From contig CALNVZ010002974.1 in NCBI GenBank assembly GCA_940671915.1, positions 16,107,114 through 16,171,113 on the forward strand: 64,000 bases of DNA, written 5' to 3'. Below are positions 13,226 to 24,945 of the stretch, one piece after another; the stretch's first letter is position 1; each line of letters starts with the position of its first letter. The stretch is from Paracentrotus lividus. Its lineage: Eukaryota; Echinodermata; Echinoidea; Camarodonta; Echinidae. The notes under the pieces are model-generated. The model was not told where the DNA came from. It saw nothing but the letters and a program-made list of their open reading frames with translations, and searched no databases. The translations under genes were made by a program, and so were the position numbers.

Positions 13226-13369
13226 GGCCCCTCGAGGCCCGGGCTCGAGTCGGGCCCCCACTCTAAACGTTCAGTTTATTGCCCCCCCCCCCCAATGGTT
13301 GCATGATATTTGCCAGTAGCTGGCGCTCTGCATAAATTAATTAAATTTCAGCACCACCGAGGCAAAGGC
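13226..13369 (+). promoter_or_regulatory. GC-rich island just upstream of HACD2
   Basis: Within AT-rich DNA, 13226-13262 is strongly GC-rich, with CCTCGAGG and GGCCCGGGC-type palindromes and several CpGs. It lies about 110-140 bp before the HACD2 ATG, where a promoter or 5' UTR is expected. A poly-C run follows at about 13282-13292. No TATA box is apparent. Confidence 0.35.
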
Positions 13370-16300
13370 ATGTCGGCCGAAAATTCAACCAAACCCGCCA
13401 AGAAAAACAAGGTTTCTGGCCTAGCAACGGCATATCTTGTACTCTACAATGTAGTACTGTGTGCAGGGTAATATGTCTATTTAATTTCTCTGTATTTTTG
13501 TATAAACAGAGTATTTGCCTTTGATTGTTAACCTCAAACATGATTCAGATTTGTGCCTGGATTGAAAAAATGTCGGTGCTGCTGTGTGTGTTTGCACGGG
13601 AATGGGACCGGGCCGTGTGTGTTGAGTGAATGTATGATGGATGAATGGCCTTCACCTTTCACGGCCCCTGGATCATGTGAAAATGGTGCCTATCTCTGTG
13701 CACCTAAAATCTTACCTAAATTCCCTTAGGCTGTCATGTTATTGATGTTCTTCGGGCTTGCTATCAATTTTGAGCAACCAACCCCGCCAATCAAAACCAG
13801 CAATGAAACAAAAATTAAATTTAGGCAATTGCAGAAATAACCACCGTTCTCACTCTCAGGAATTTTAACGTTAGTATTTGGGGCTATATCCTCCAATTTG
13901 TCTCCTCTCTGCTTGCTCACTGTGTACAAATTCAATGGGAGTTGAATGATGTCTCCGCCACTGACGAAATGAACGGGTGTGAATGGACTGGTGATTTATA
14001 ACAGGATAATGCCGTATTTGGTAATTTTCCAGTATTTTGCAAGCATTCTGTGCAACCAGTGCCAGAAATGAATCGCTGAATCCTTCGGTCTAGAAGTTAT
14101 AACAAGAACGATCTAAGTTAATGTCTATCTTGCCATCTTTTTCTAAAACTATTTTTAAGACTGGCTGTCATTTTGTTTTGCAGAAATGGAGAGCGCTCAG
14201 GTCTGCGCTCTAAGTCATTTTGCATGCTTAACTTAACATATTAGGAGGTCGGCATAATGTTTGTTTGTGACTTTTTGTAAGCAAATAATGCAAATAAAAA
14301 AACCCAGAAGAAACAGTTTCGTTCAATGAGTTATTAAATTATCATTTATTTCTAAGATAAGAGTAACATTTGTCTGATATTTCTATTGTTTATTAGATGG
14401 CTTTCTGTGGGTGCTATGGGGGTACGTCACTATCTCCAGGAAGGCACGAATGTGGGTCTCTATGATGCTATTGAACTGCCCCTCAAGGCCTTTCAGACAG
14501 CTGCAATACTTGAAGTAAGCAGAAGCCTTGAACTTAAAAGAAAAAGAAAAAAAAAAAACTTCTTTATGAATTATGAAAAGATAATGAGATTTATGACACA
14601 TGTGGAATAACTTTTATTATCTGAATCTTTTTGCATTATAAATGTGAAATGAGAAAACATGATTGATGTTTAAATCATTTGATTTACAAATAATGAACAT
14701 ACAGTACTTAGCACTAATGTAAATGATTTATGTCAATATGTTTGTTTTGTTTTTTTTAATTTTTAATGAATTACTGTCTTTGAACTTCAGAAGTATCGGT
14801 AATAAGTTTTAAGTAAATTTTCTACTTTTATAAAAATCACTAGTAAGTAAATTGTAGGAAATAAATGAAGAATTTAAAGCGAGTTGCTTGATCTCAAAAT
14901 ACCTTTTCAGGCATTGCATGATACAAGCCCTTATACCTTGGTAGAAGTCTTTAAGATCCAAAAGGTTTCACTGTAAGACCTTGACATAAATAGAGGTCTA
15001 TGCCAGAAAATAATTTGAGTGAATGTTTCTCTTCTGCAGGTTGTCCATTGCATGATAGGTATCGTTCCATCATCAGCAGTTCTTACTGCGTTTCAGGTGA
15101 CGTCCCGTCTGGTCCTTCTATGGCCTGTCACCCACAGTGTAATAGAGGTAATATATCACTTGCTTACATAGATAGAAGGGCAATAATAGGTCTTATTTGC
15201 TAACAGATAGAAAGGCAGTGTGAGTTCTTATTTGCTGATATATTTGAGGGCAATATTGGTTCTTATTTGCTAACATAATGAAGGGCAAAACAAATTCTTA
15301 TTTATTCAACAGTTTTCAGCGTACAAAACATACAGATGATTATTGAAGATATGTATTGGGGATAGATCTTTGAGCACTAAAGTAATTGCTTAATCTTTAA
15401 TGAGAATTACAGCATCACCACCTATCATGACCTGTAAATATTTTCATATGTGGTGCTATAATCTTAAATCATTGTAGAATGGAATCTCTCTAAGAACTAT
15501 GAATGTTATATCCTCTTTCCGATGTCTTTCTTTTTCAGGTCCAGAATGAAAAGAGCATTATTCTGTACATATTGGCATGGACCATTACTGAAGTGATTCG
15601 CTATGCATTCTATGTCTTTGCCCTTCTCAACCGTCTACCATATGTATTAATGTGGCTACGATACACTCTCTTCATTGTACTATACCCCATCGGTGTAACT
15701 GTGAGTACATTATTAAACATGCTCAATAAACTATTTCCCAATAAGTATTAAAGTTTTTATAAACTAACCATCCTGTGCCCCTTCAAAAAAGTCCTTGTTT
15801 GCCATTCGAGATTTAGGGTGCCTTTACATTCACACTTGTACTGTTACAAGAAAAAGTGCCCTACATGTATGGTAAAAGTGGCCCTAAATCTGATGAATTT
15901 TTAGGGCTTGCCTTCCGTATATTGCCAGTAACACTCCGGTCAACCTAGTGTCAGTGGGTTTGGACGATTTTCATCTCGCTAAATCAAATCCAGTCATCTG
16001 GATGGAACTTTTTGATTCAATCAGATAATGTGCTTGATAACAATGTGCATTTTATTGTGAATCAGAGAGCTCTACATTGTTTATTGAATTCCTGGTGAAA
16101 GATAGTGTATTTTTATTTTATTTCACAGTCCTCTGAAAAGGAGTGCAAGCTATGAATTGATATAGAATCAATGAATCCATCTTTCGATATGATACTCTCT
16201 GCTTTCATAATAAAAAGGCACTAATACAATAATATTTCTTAATTATAATGACGTTATTCTTCTGATCAGAGTTTCAAACATACTGTGCAAATCTCTATGT

Positions 16301-19300
16301 GCTTTTATATTCAGTATAATAAAACTTTGTTAACCATATTGACCTTGTCTAAAGCACCTTGTTATAAAAGGAGTGGACTGTATCTGATAATTTGCTAGTT
16401 TTGGAGAGCAAGGGAAAGGTAATACCTTGCAGTGCTTCCTTTAATAGTTGGCTCTCATTTTATGTCCCTCTTTTGTACACTGTTGAAAAGCTATGGACTG
16501 ATTTTTTTAAAATGCATTTTTTTATTTATATTGCATTTAGAAAAGAAATTTCACAATACTATTTTGAATGGTTACCTATAAAATGTGTCTTCAAATAAAA
16601 CTTTAACTTTTGAATAATCGTTTATTTTTTTAAAATTCTAGGGTGAGCTGTGGACCATCTACCTAGCGTTGCCATATGTGAAGAGCACTGGCCTGTATTC
16701 ACTAGAACTACCAAACGACTACAACATTTCCTTTGATTACTACAGCGTCCTAATCTTCCTCATGATTCTCTATATTCCAAGTAAGTCATACTTCTACCAT
16801 TGTGTCAAAGGTCATTACATGATGCCATTTGATTTTTTCTGTCTATCTGTTTGCTCATCTGCAATCAGTGTTGTTACCATGAGGTTATTATTTTAATCAA
16901 ATTTGATTTGACTATACATGTATATTAACATATTCACATTTATTGTCCATGTAAAACAGATTTTTTTTTTTCTTTCTACCCAATTATGTTCAAATGTGTA
17001 TTTGAGGGTAGGCTGATTAAATTTGGGATGGGATATATCAAAGGTTGGTCGTCATAGAAGAAAGGCAATTTTTCTACTCACTTGTTATGATTTGAAAACC
17101 ATTTTAGAATTTGAAATGTGTACACATGATGTTGTATTTTATTTTATTCATTTTAAATCGTTTATTTGATATTTCCTCCTTATTTGGAAAGTTTATGTTG
17201 TTACAGTTCACAAAACTTACTTACTGACCTAAAGCTTTTTTTCCAGATTTGAAAATGATGCTGGAAATTGCATATCTAGACCATTTAATGATTAAAGATG
17301 CCAAAGTGACTCAAATTATATAATACCTTTGACATCCTAGAAGTAGATCCAGTGCATCCGATAAAAAGTAAACTTAAATTTGAGGGCCTCATATAGAAAA
17401 TGTAGTTAAGGGTTGTTTTACGATCAGGGTACACCATTTTGTCTCACTGGACCAAAAATAAAAGTTGTTTTGTTTTCCCTCAATTTTTGTGTTTCTAGAC
17501 GAGTAAAATTGTATTGATTTTAAATTTGGAGGCATTAGGTCACCAACTTATTTTTCTATAGGGATTCAAATTTTTTATTACACGTAAAGTAAATTACTTC
17601 ATATTTCGGAGAGGACGTTTTTGACGGATGTGATTTGACAACATTGTAACGTGAACTGTCTGAAAAATAAGTGGATGTGGGTGAAGTAAACATTATACAT
17701 GAAAGTTTGTTGCATATATACAAGTGTTCTTACAGACAAAAACATTGTTCATCAAGTGATGTCTAACTATGGGGAAAACCACCAAATTCGGAGAGGAAAT
17801 TTTTTGACAAAATTGGCACCTCATTTTTGGTTAAAAGTCACAAAAATCAAATTAACTGTAGCTTCTGGGGTTTTCAGTTTTTAAACAGTCACATTTCAGT
17901 AGTCAATTCTGATTGGAAAAACAAGCCTAATGATTGTTAATAATAAAGATGCGCAGGCTCAAAATCCGAAAAAAATTAAATGGGACTGTAATTTTGCCCT
18001 AAAATTCCATATAATGGTCAATTTTTAGAAATAAATGTGTATTTCAATAATTTATTTTTCTCTTGTAGGTTGCACTAACAGTGCCCAATAGCTTGCCATC
18101 ATAATTTTGATATTATAGTACCTATACTTCTTTTGATGGTGCACAGAAGGCCAATTTCTGAAAGTGTCCCTTTATCGTAAAACAACCCATAAAGAGTAAC
18201 TCTTATTCTGTCCAATGATACCAAACTTATACCTGTTCTGCCATGGATGACTCAGCAATTATACTTTTAAATACATGTTTCAAAATCAAAGTTGGGTATA
18301 CTTCTTTTTCTGGGATGCTCAGTATAGTTTGAACACAGGCACCATAATCATAATTATGCGTTCCAGTAAAAAAATCACTTTTCCATGTTCCTCAAATTAC
18401 AACAAAATCATATGGTGAAAGGTCATTTTCCCATGCAGCTGCAGTCCTATGGAATAAACTGCCAGAATACCTAAGAAACATTACCAAATATAACAAGTTC
18501 AGGAATGCCCTTAAAACACACCTATGGTCGTGTGTTATAAGTTCGCCGCCTTTTGCGTTACATGCCAATTTCACTACAAATGGCACTTTTTCACTTCAAA
18601 GACCTGTATCTCGAAAAGTATACACCCTTACATGTATATATCAAAACTATACATTTTCTGAAAGGAAATTCATCACGAAATCTAAATTTGCATTGAAAAA
18701 TTAAAGCAGGTGCAAGATAAAAAAGTTGTTAGGAAAAAATTCAGGAAATTTAGATTTTTGTAATTTTTCATTGTTTTTATCGCCAAGTCCTCTATAATCA
18801 CCCAAATATTAATAATATTATTATATTCTAGTAGAGAATAATAAGACCTTTCAAACAAGGTGTAATTCATTATGGTTTACAATTTTAGAATGAAAAATAT
18901 AACAATCTGAAATTTAGCCCTGAAAATATAGCTTTTTTCGAATTCATGAGGGGGTTGGGTCCTGCCAAGTACTATTGCACCATCAAAGATATTGTTAAAG
19001 TGATATGATGGTATAAAGCAGTTTAAAAGCTTTAATTTGGTGTTAAATTCACAATCATGGGCTAAAATTTGGCAGAGATATTGCAGTTTTCCCAAGGGTA
19101 CTACAATATCTCTAATTCCTAATGACTTTGTACAGGAGGCATTGCCTTTTTAGGTCAAATAAGGATTGTTGAGTCTTTCTGGGTACTATTATAACATCAA
19201 ACCTATTGTTCAATGATTTCATGGTATAAAGCATTTTATAAGCTTCAGTTTGGTACCACATTCACAGTCATTAGCCAAAATTTGGCAGAGAAATTCAAGT

Positions 19301-19859
19301 TTTCCCCAAATCAACCACAAAATGTAAAATTTCCCATTGACTTTGTACAAGCGGCGCCGCTTCCAGCACCACCCCTACTGTCCCAAACTTAAACCATTGT
19401 AACTCCAACAGAATGTTACCTAGAACAATGAAACTTCACAGGGAGCTAGCACAGTAACATAGCTTTAAAATGAGATCAAATTTGTAACATAAACTTTCTT
19501 ACTTTGGAAAATATTGACAAATTAATGCTGAAAAATAGCAAAAAGCGTAACAGCACCACCCTATTAGGGTGGCGAGTTCATAACACACGACCCTATTCAG
19601 GTCTTTGTAAATGTAATTTCTATGAACCCAGTGCACTATTTTTATTTCTAACTATATGTTTACTGTTTCTTTCAAGCGCATAGAGACATAGAATTTACTA
19701 ATGTGTTATGCGCTATACAAAAACTTATTATTATTATTATTATTATAATTGTCTATATCTTTCTGCATTGCTTTGACAGTTTTCCCACGGCTGTATTCAC
19801 ACATGTTGAGACAGAGGAAGAAAATGCTTGGTGGTATCACAGGAACAAAGAGAGATTAA
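13370..19859 (+). CDS. HACD2: Very-long-chain (3R)-3-hydroxyacyl-CoA dehydratase, complete, 6 exons
   Basis: Exons: 13370-13467, 14397-14514, 15040-15147, 15539-15700, 16642-16780, 19780-19859. All introns are GT-AG, phases agree and the total is 705 nt (234 aa plus TAA). The enzyme removes water from 3-hydroxyacyl-CoA, the third step of fatty acid elongation at the ER membrane. Landmarks are [17 protein letters not shown] at the first membrane helix (residues 18-34), [22 protein letters not shown] and [13 protein letters not shown]. The catalytic pair of the Phs1/PTPLA family, Tyr and Glu seven residues apart, is Y157 in LYPIGVT (exon 4) and E164 in GELW (exon 5). The C-terminus is [16 protein letters not shown], as in HACD1/2, with a short tail. 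Human HACD2 is about 254 aa; the difference is mainly a shorter N-terminus. The context before the ATG (CAAAGGC) is acceptable. The last exon lies 32 bp beyond a LINE tail. Confidence 0.96.
17410..18188. mobile_element. Nonautonomous DNA element in HACD2 intron 5
   Basis: The left end reads GGGTTGTTTTACGATCAGGG and the right end ATCGTAAAACAACCC, forming inverted termini of about 15 bp with looser similarity inwards. The 779-bp interior has no coding frame of note. Flanks (TTAA left, ATAA right) do not give a clear duplication, so the superfamily is unassigned. Confidence 0.65.
18360..19747 (+). mobile_element. 3' end of a CR1/L2-like non-LTR retrotransposon, split by a nested element
   Basis: Translation from about 18394 gives the C-terminal signature of a LINE reverse-transcriptase protein: [16 protein letters not shown], then [10 protein letters not shown]. 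This breaks at 18525, where a DNA element is inserted, and continues at 19593 as FRSL and a stop (19608-19610). A short 3' UTR and a TTA microsatellite tail (19724-19747) follow, as usual for these LINEs. The copy is truncated at the 5' end and inactive; its start is approximate. It lies in HACD2 intron 5. Confidence 0.75.
18526..19592. mobile_element. DNA element nested in the LINE, with 4-bp CTAT duplication
   Basis: The termini are GGTCGTGTGTTATAAGTTCG and the inverse CGAGTTCATAACACACGACC. CTAT flanks both sides (18522-18525 and 19593-19596). Removing the element and one CTAT makes the LINE frame continuous, which confirms both borders. Internally a motif around AAATTTGGCAGAGA and TTTTCCC recurs near 19070 and 19290. 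No transposase is visible. Confidence 0.8.
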
Positions 19860-19929
19860 CACACCCTTTAATCTTAAGTAGTTTTCTAGATTTCTAATTC
19901 CTTTGATTTTAATTAGGGTTTGATTCGTA

Positions 19930-20109
19930 CAGTCCATTCTCAATATAACGAGCATGAATATGATGAGATGTCAGTATAACGGTACAGACGTCCTGCTCCC
20001 AAGTTGAAACAGACATGTGCAAACTGTGTGTTCTGTATTATAACAAAATTTCATTATAATACAGTATATGACTTGGTCCCGATAACCTCGTTATAATGAG
20101 AATGGACTG
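19930..20109. mobile_element. Tc1/mariner-type MITE with TA duplication
   Basis: Ends CAGTCCATTCTCAATATAAC and its inverse GTTATAATGAGAATGGACTG are flanked by TA on both sides, the classic mariner target. The element is about 180 bp and noncoding. Diverged pieces of the same end (TATAATGGACGTGGACTGTA and TATAAAAGGAGTGGACTGTA) appear near 28501-28520 and 16362-16381. Confidence 0.75.
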
Positions 20110-20602
20110 TACAAAAATTCTGTGAATAACTCCCAGAAATATATGAAAGTCTATAATAGCTACTGAACTTCTAGTTCTGCATTATCAGCTGTCTGCAAGA
20201 AGGAAATTATATACAAATAAAAATCTTGTTACTTCTTCGTAAAGCAATTTGATAGCAGTAGACTGATACGGGGTTTGAGGAAAAAAAAAGGTTCCTCCAG
20301 TTACGTAAATTGAAAGGTCTACCGATATGTACTACACCTCAAGAATTGTTGGCAAAAATACAATTTGAAAATGTTGATACCCTTAGGCATATTCTCAATA
20401 ATTGACGTTTACCAGTATTGCTATTTGGGTATGGCCATCGGGTTGGGGTAATTTTTCACTTGACATTCATTTATTTAAAAATAGTAGCTTATTTGGTTTC
20501 AATTTTGTACTCAATGCAAATTAGGGCTTGATCTTACAACCCTCAAAAAGTTACATTCTTATAGGTGGGCACTAAGTACCTGAAATTTCCAATAAGCTAT
20601 CA

Positions 20603-20640
20603 CTACGTGACATGGACTTCGCGAAGTCCATGTCACATAG
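20603..20640. repeat. 38-bp near-perfect palindrome
   Basis: It is centred on TTCGCGAA. The 19-bp arms CTACGTGACATGGACTTCG and CGAAGTCCATGTCACATAG differ at one pair. Confidence 0.85.
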
Positions 20641-21012
20641 TTATTTTATAATTTCTATTATAGCAACACTTGTATTATGTTTTATACAAAATAAAGGATT
20701 ATTTTGATTACTGTCAGTACAGGGGATGTTATTTCTTATCAAAATTTACTCTGGACTTCATCAATGATGTCATTAGCAGAGTTTTTGTTTCACTACGTTA
20801 CATGGACATCAAGTCCTTTACTACGTTATGTTTTGTGACATTTGATGGACTTCTGTCACGTAGTGATACATTTTTTAATTTTCTCTTAAAAATTAAGCCG
20901 AGCACCCGATACTTGAGATATTTGGCTAACTGATTAATCAAGTCAATATGCATATTTTATCACATTTTGGTCAATATAGCTGGTGTAATTTGAGTGTTAT
21001 GACCAAATATCA

Positions 21013-21059
21013 CAATAACTATGTGACATGGACATGATGTCCATGTCACATAGTTATTG
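21013..21059. repeat. 47-bp perfect palindrome
   Basis: Each 23-bp arm pairs without mismatch around a single central G at 21036. The arms contain AACTATGTGACATGGACAT, matching the core of the palindrome at 20603-20640. Confidence 0.9.
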
Positions 21060-21317
21060 CATATTTTGTTCAATAACTTCATCAAAATTTAGTCTAAATG
21101 GCCCATATTTTCCAAGGACATTCAGGGTCATGATACTAATGTAATGCCTACGTACTTAAAACATATATCATTTGTAGTTTTGAGTTATGCTGAGATGTCA
21201 CACTTTTTGACCCAACCCGATGGCCATACCCATATAGATTGCACTTATCTTACACTAGCACAATGCACATGTTTGGTGTTTCATATTGAACTGCTTGAAT
21301 GTTGCAAAGGATTTTAA

Positions 21318-21559
21318 CCCGTTGTATACTGGGAACTTTTTACAAAGCTGAATGAATCGTCATTGTCAAGCATGCTTGCAAGAAATGATTTTCATTTAAA
21401 TGTGAAACAAAGACAGCTTTAAATAGATCAATGTCAGATAATTTAAATTACATAAGGTCTGTTATATGTTTATGCAATCATGAGTGAAATAAATGGTCGA
21501 CAAGAGGGATGTTCTATGTTTCCTCAGCCCGCATATATGCGGGCTTAGTATACAACGGG
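21318..21559. mobile_element. Short TTAA-flanked MITE
   Basis: Ends CCCGTTGTATACTGGG and CTTAGTATACAACGGG are flanked by TTAA at 21314-21317 and 21560-21563. At 242 bp, and again beginning with CCC, it looks piggyBac-like. Near the right end is a perfect small hairpin, GCCCGCATATATGCGGGC (about 21527-21544). Confidence 0.8.
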
Positions 21560-24500
21560 TTAAGATAAAAGGGCTTTGTGAAAGTCATGAGAAGGAGGGT
21601 TTGTTTAACTTTGATCTTTGATTTGTATTCAGTTTTGTGTTATGTATCTTGCCAGGGTCATGTAATGCATTTTGAGGCACTTACCAAAAGGGATACCACT
21701 ATTTTGTGGTACATGAGCTTATAAATGATTGTTCCTACAAATGTAAATTCATGATCATGTTTCCATTGGTGAAAAAATCACAAAAATATCAAAGGGCTAC
21801 TAACTTTAAATCTTGTTTTGTTGCTGAAACTTTTTAACAACACGTCCAATATGGGCATATTATGAAGCAACTACAGCAGTCGTATCCAGGCAACAGAAGC
21901 GAAACTGAAGCATGGGTAAACTTTTTCTGTTTTGCGCACTGACCATGTAGTAATTATGTTTTTTACACAGTTGCCCAAAACGTGATGTAAATTATGTTAA
22001 ACAGCATTTGTCATTTTAGAGTCCCTTCAAAGGTTTATGTTGCTTTAAATCTATGTTAAAACTGTGATATGCATTGCCAAATATATCAGGGATATACAGG
22101 ATAATCTTTCTGATTGATACATGGTAAAACCCCCAATAAAATTCAGCCAACCAACCAAAAACTTTATATTTTAAATGAGAAAAAAATTAACTTGATCATG
22201 AAGTAAGTAATAAGTTAAAACGAGAAGAATGTGGTTTAGATTTTCTTAATATGTTTGTACCTTGTGTGTGAATGAATAACAAACCATTGTTAGAAGTCAT
22301 TTGATATATCTGAATTTGTGTTAAGCTGTTAAGAATACATGAATGGATTAATATACATTTGGTGAAAATTGAAATAGAATAAAGATACCGAAGATAGAAT
22401 AAAGTGAACAGAACTCCAACAACTCTACAAAATAATCTTGCTTTATATCTCAATGTACGCCAAGCATTAACAACAAGTGAAAGGATGTGTGATAATAGTC
22501 TTGAAAGATAATTATAATGGCATTCAAAGGAAAGTTTGTAATTTGTTTAATTTATTATATTAATCAAGCTTGCTGTCACAATGTAGGAAGAGCGAAATGA
22601 GGCTGTAGTGGTCTATCGTTTTCAATTTAGTTTTCCATTTAATCATGAGTTCTAATGTACAGGGTTCTAATTTTAGCTTAGCTTTTAATTCTTAATGGTG
22701 GTCCTTTACATTTTTTAGAATTCTTTTGCAACTTACAAGGGTAAAAGTTAGAGATTTTAGGAATGCAAAAATGTTGAGACCATCTTTAAAGGATACTTAT
22801 ATCTGTATCGTGGAATATATATGAAGTCATAGATGGTTGATTTATTTATATGTACGATGAGCTAATAGTTGGCTGCTAATTAAGTTGAGAATTTTTGTCA
22901 TTAACTATAATTTCATTTGTCTATTCAGGTATCCTTTGTTGTTTAATGTCTTGCTTTGACAAAAGTCTACATGTCTTCAGAACTAACATTGTTCTGTAAG
23001 ACTACAGCTAACAATGCTGCAGCAATTGTCTTCTATTCTTATATTTTGTCGAGCAAGTTACCTTTTCAGTCTTTGATTTATTCAGTTTGGTTCTGAAGTG
23101 AAAGATTAGTTGTTTATTTTTGAGAGAGATTCTAGCCTTCTAATAATTGGAACATTGGAGTGATTGTATTCAGATGTTAAACCTTGAGTACTCTCTGAGG
23201 CTATGTGTAACAGGTTAGCTTATTCAACGCAGCTATCTCCCAAAATGATGTATTTTCGGCTATCAAAACAAAATAAACCATTGCAGATAGATGTGCATAG
23301 GTACGCGAGATGAAGGATGGGTACACTGTTGTTTAAGAATTTTAATATACAAAGAGATACTTTTACTGCAAGCTTTATTAAAGGGATTTAGTAGCTTTCA
23401 AAAACAAGAGCAATTATATTAAGATTATTAAAATTATATTGTTCCAACAGTAAAAACAAACTACTGAAAGTTTCAGATCAAATGGAAGTCATTTACTACC
23501 TTAAAACAGTGTAACAAACAATGCCAAGCATACAGCCGAACACCAGTACCCTCTGCTGATAACTCACCAGGCCGCTAGAGACGGGGAACTTTACAACAGG
23601 AAATGGGTGTGTGGAAAAGCACATGGTTTTAAAAACCATCCGGTGTTGGTTTATAAATTTTGAGTATGAAATCATTGATATCTCGAAGGTAAAGCAAGCA
23701 GTTAGCTTGCAATTTTGAAGAGATACCAGACTGACCTAAGTGTTTATAATTATGTTGGCAAAATAAGCTAAATCAAATAAATGTGATTTGAATATCATTC
23801 AATGTTACTGCATCCCTTTAACACTATCTGTACCCTGTAGCATAAAAAGCTATGATCAATTGAAAATTGATAGTAACCAATCGGAATCCTCGTGACATGG
23901 ACTTCTTTCAGAAATGTCTCGCTGTAAACCAATCAGAATGGTCAAATTTGCAATTGATTGTATCTCTTTATGTTACAGAGCCCTTGAATAACAATTAACG
24001 TTCAAAGAAGTAACATCATGGAAAGAAAATTATATAGATCTGATCGAGTGCATTATTTCCCAATTTTCTTGGTAAACTATCCATGTAGAGATTTATTTAA
24101 AACCCTAAAATGCCTACTCTTGTTGGACTCTTAATCAGTATTCCTAATGTATGTTATATTTTCATAGAGTACACAAAAGTATAACTGGTTCCAAAATCCT
24201 GTTAATGCAATGAACATTTTTTGGAGATGAAAATCTTTCCAAATTAATTCTTAGTTAATTCTTGCATAGGGATGTACCCATGCTGTTCGAATGGATACTA
24301 AATAACTTTTCTCTATTCTATCAAATCAAGAATAATTATCAAGTAAAATTATTTTCCTGCCATCAATCTTGGATTGAGATGATTTTGAGATGATTTTGAA
24401 ATGTGTGGTTGTAAAACCAAAATAAAGTACTTGTTTTTAATTGACTTGTGAGTTTCAAGCTTGTTTTTGTTAGTTCATATACATATATCCATCTACTATT

Positions 24501-24708
24501 TGGCAATTAAAAAGGGGGAAATTATCTTACTACCTGTATGTTGAAGAATGATAAGTTTCATGAACATTTGCTAGATATCTAATTTATCTTGGGTTATTTT
24601 TAATACATCTCACTAAATTTTGCTCGGGAACACTTTTCTTTTCAAGAAATCTTTGGTTGTGTGGGGCTCTTTAACAATTTAATGTTTGAAACCAAAATAC
24701 TGTACTAC

Positions 24709-24945
24709 CAGAAACATTCAGGATATCAAACTTTTGCCAATTGGAGCCGATGGCCATTTTCGTGAAATTGCTGACAATCAATATACTTGCACAGTATACA
24801 ATATTTACTAGCATTCAATGCATTGGGTAGACATACGCTTTCATGGCATTTTACTTTCGCGAATCTTGCCTTCTTGCAAAATTCAGGAAAGCATCATGTA
24901 TCCAAAAATGTATGTTTTTACAGTACACACACTGTTTTTAGACCA
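24709..24945 (+). repeat. Dispersed repeat (second copy at 29413-29640)
   Basis: The shared order of blocks is CCAGAAACATTC, GGAGCCGA(T/C)GGCCA, TACTAGCATTCAATGCA, GACATAC, then TTTTACTTT(C/T)GCGAA. The pattern holds for about 230 bp with many substitutions. It is noncoding and of unknown class. Confidence 0.6.

Larger units (their letters stand above)
6689..13369. other. RRAGC 3' flank and intergenic region up to HACD2
   Basis: This 6.7-kb AT-rich interval holds no convincing coding exon. Its identifiable content is a polyadenylation signal, a TTAA-flanked MITE at 8480-9263, a tRNA-like SINE near 10632, a hairpin at 12452-12503 and a poly-G run near 12123-12154. A second AATAAA cluster near 11446-11457 could end a very long RRAGC 3' UTR. 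Short open frames are scattered here and look like chance. Confidence 0.6.
20427..21231. mobile_element. DNA element with internal palindromes
   Basis: The termini GGGTATGGCCATCGGGTTGG and its inverse CCCAACCCGATGGCCATACC bracket 805 bp without a transposase frame. The interior holds three inverted repeats around a shared core, TACGTGACATGGAC or close variants (20603-20640, about 20789-20870, 21013-21059). The target duplication is unclear. No known family name comes to mind. Confidence 0.7.
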
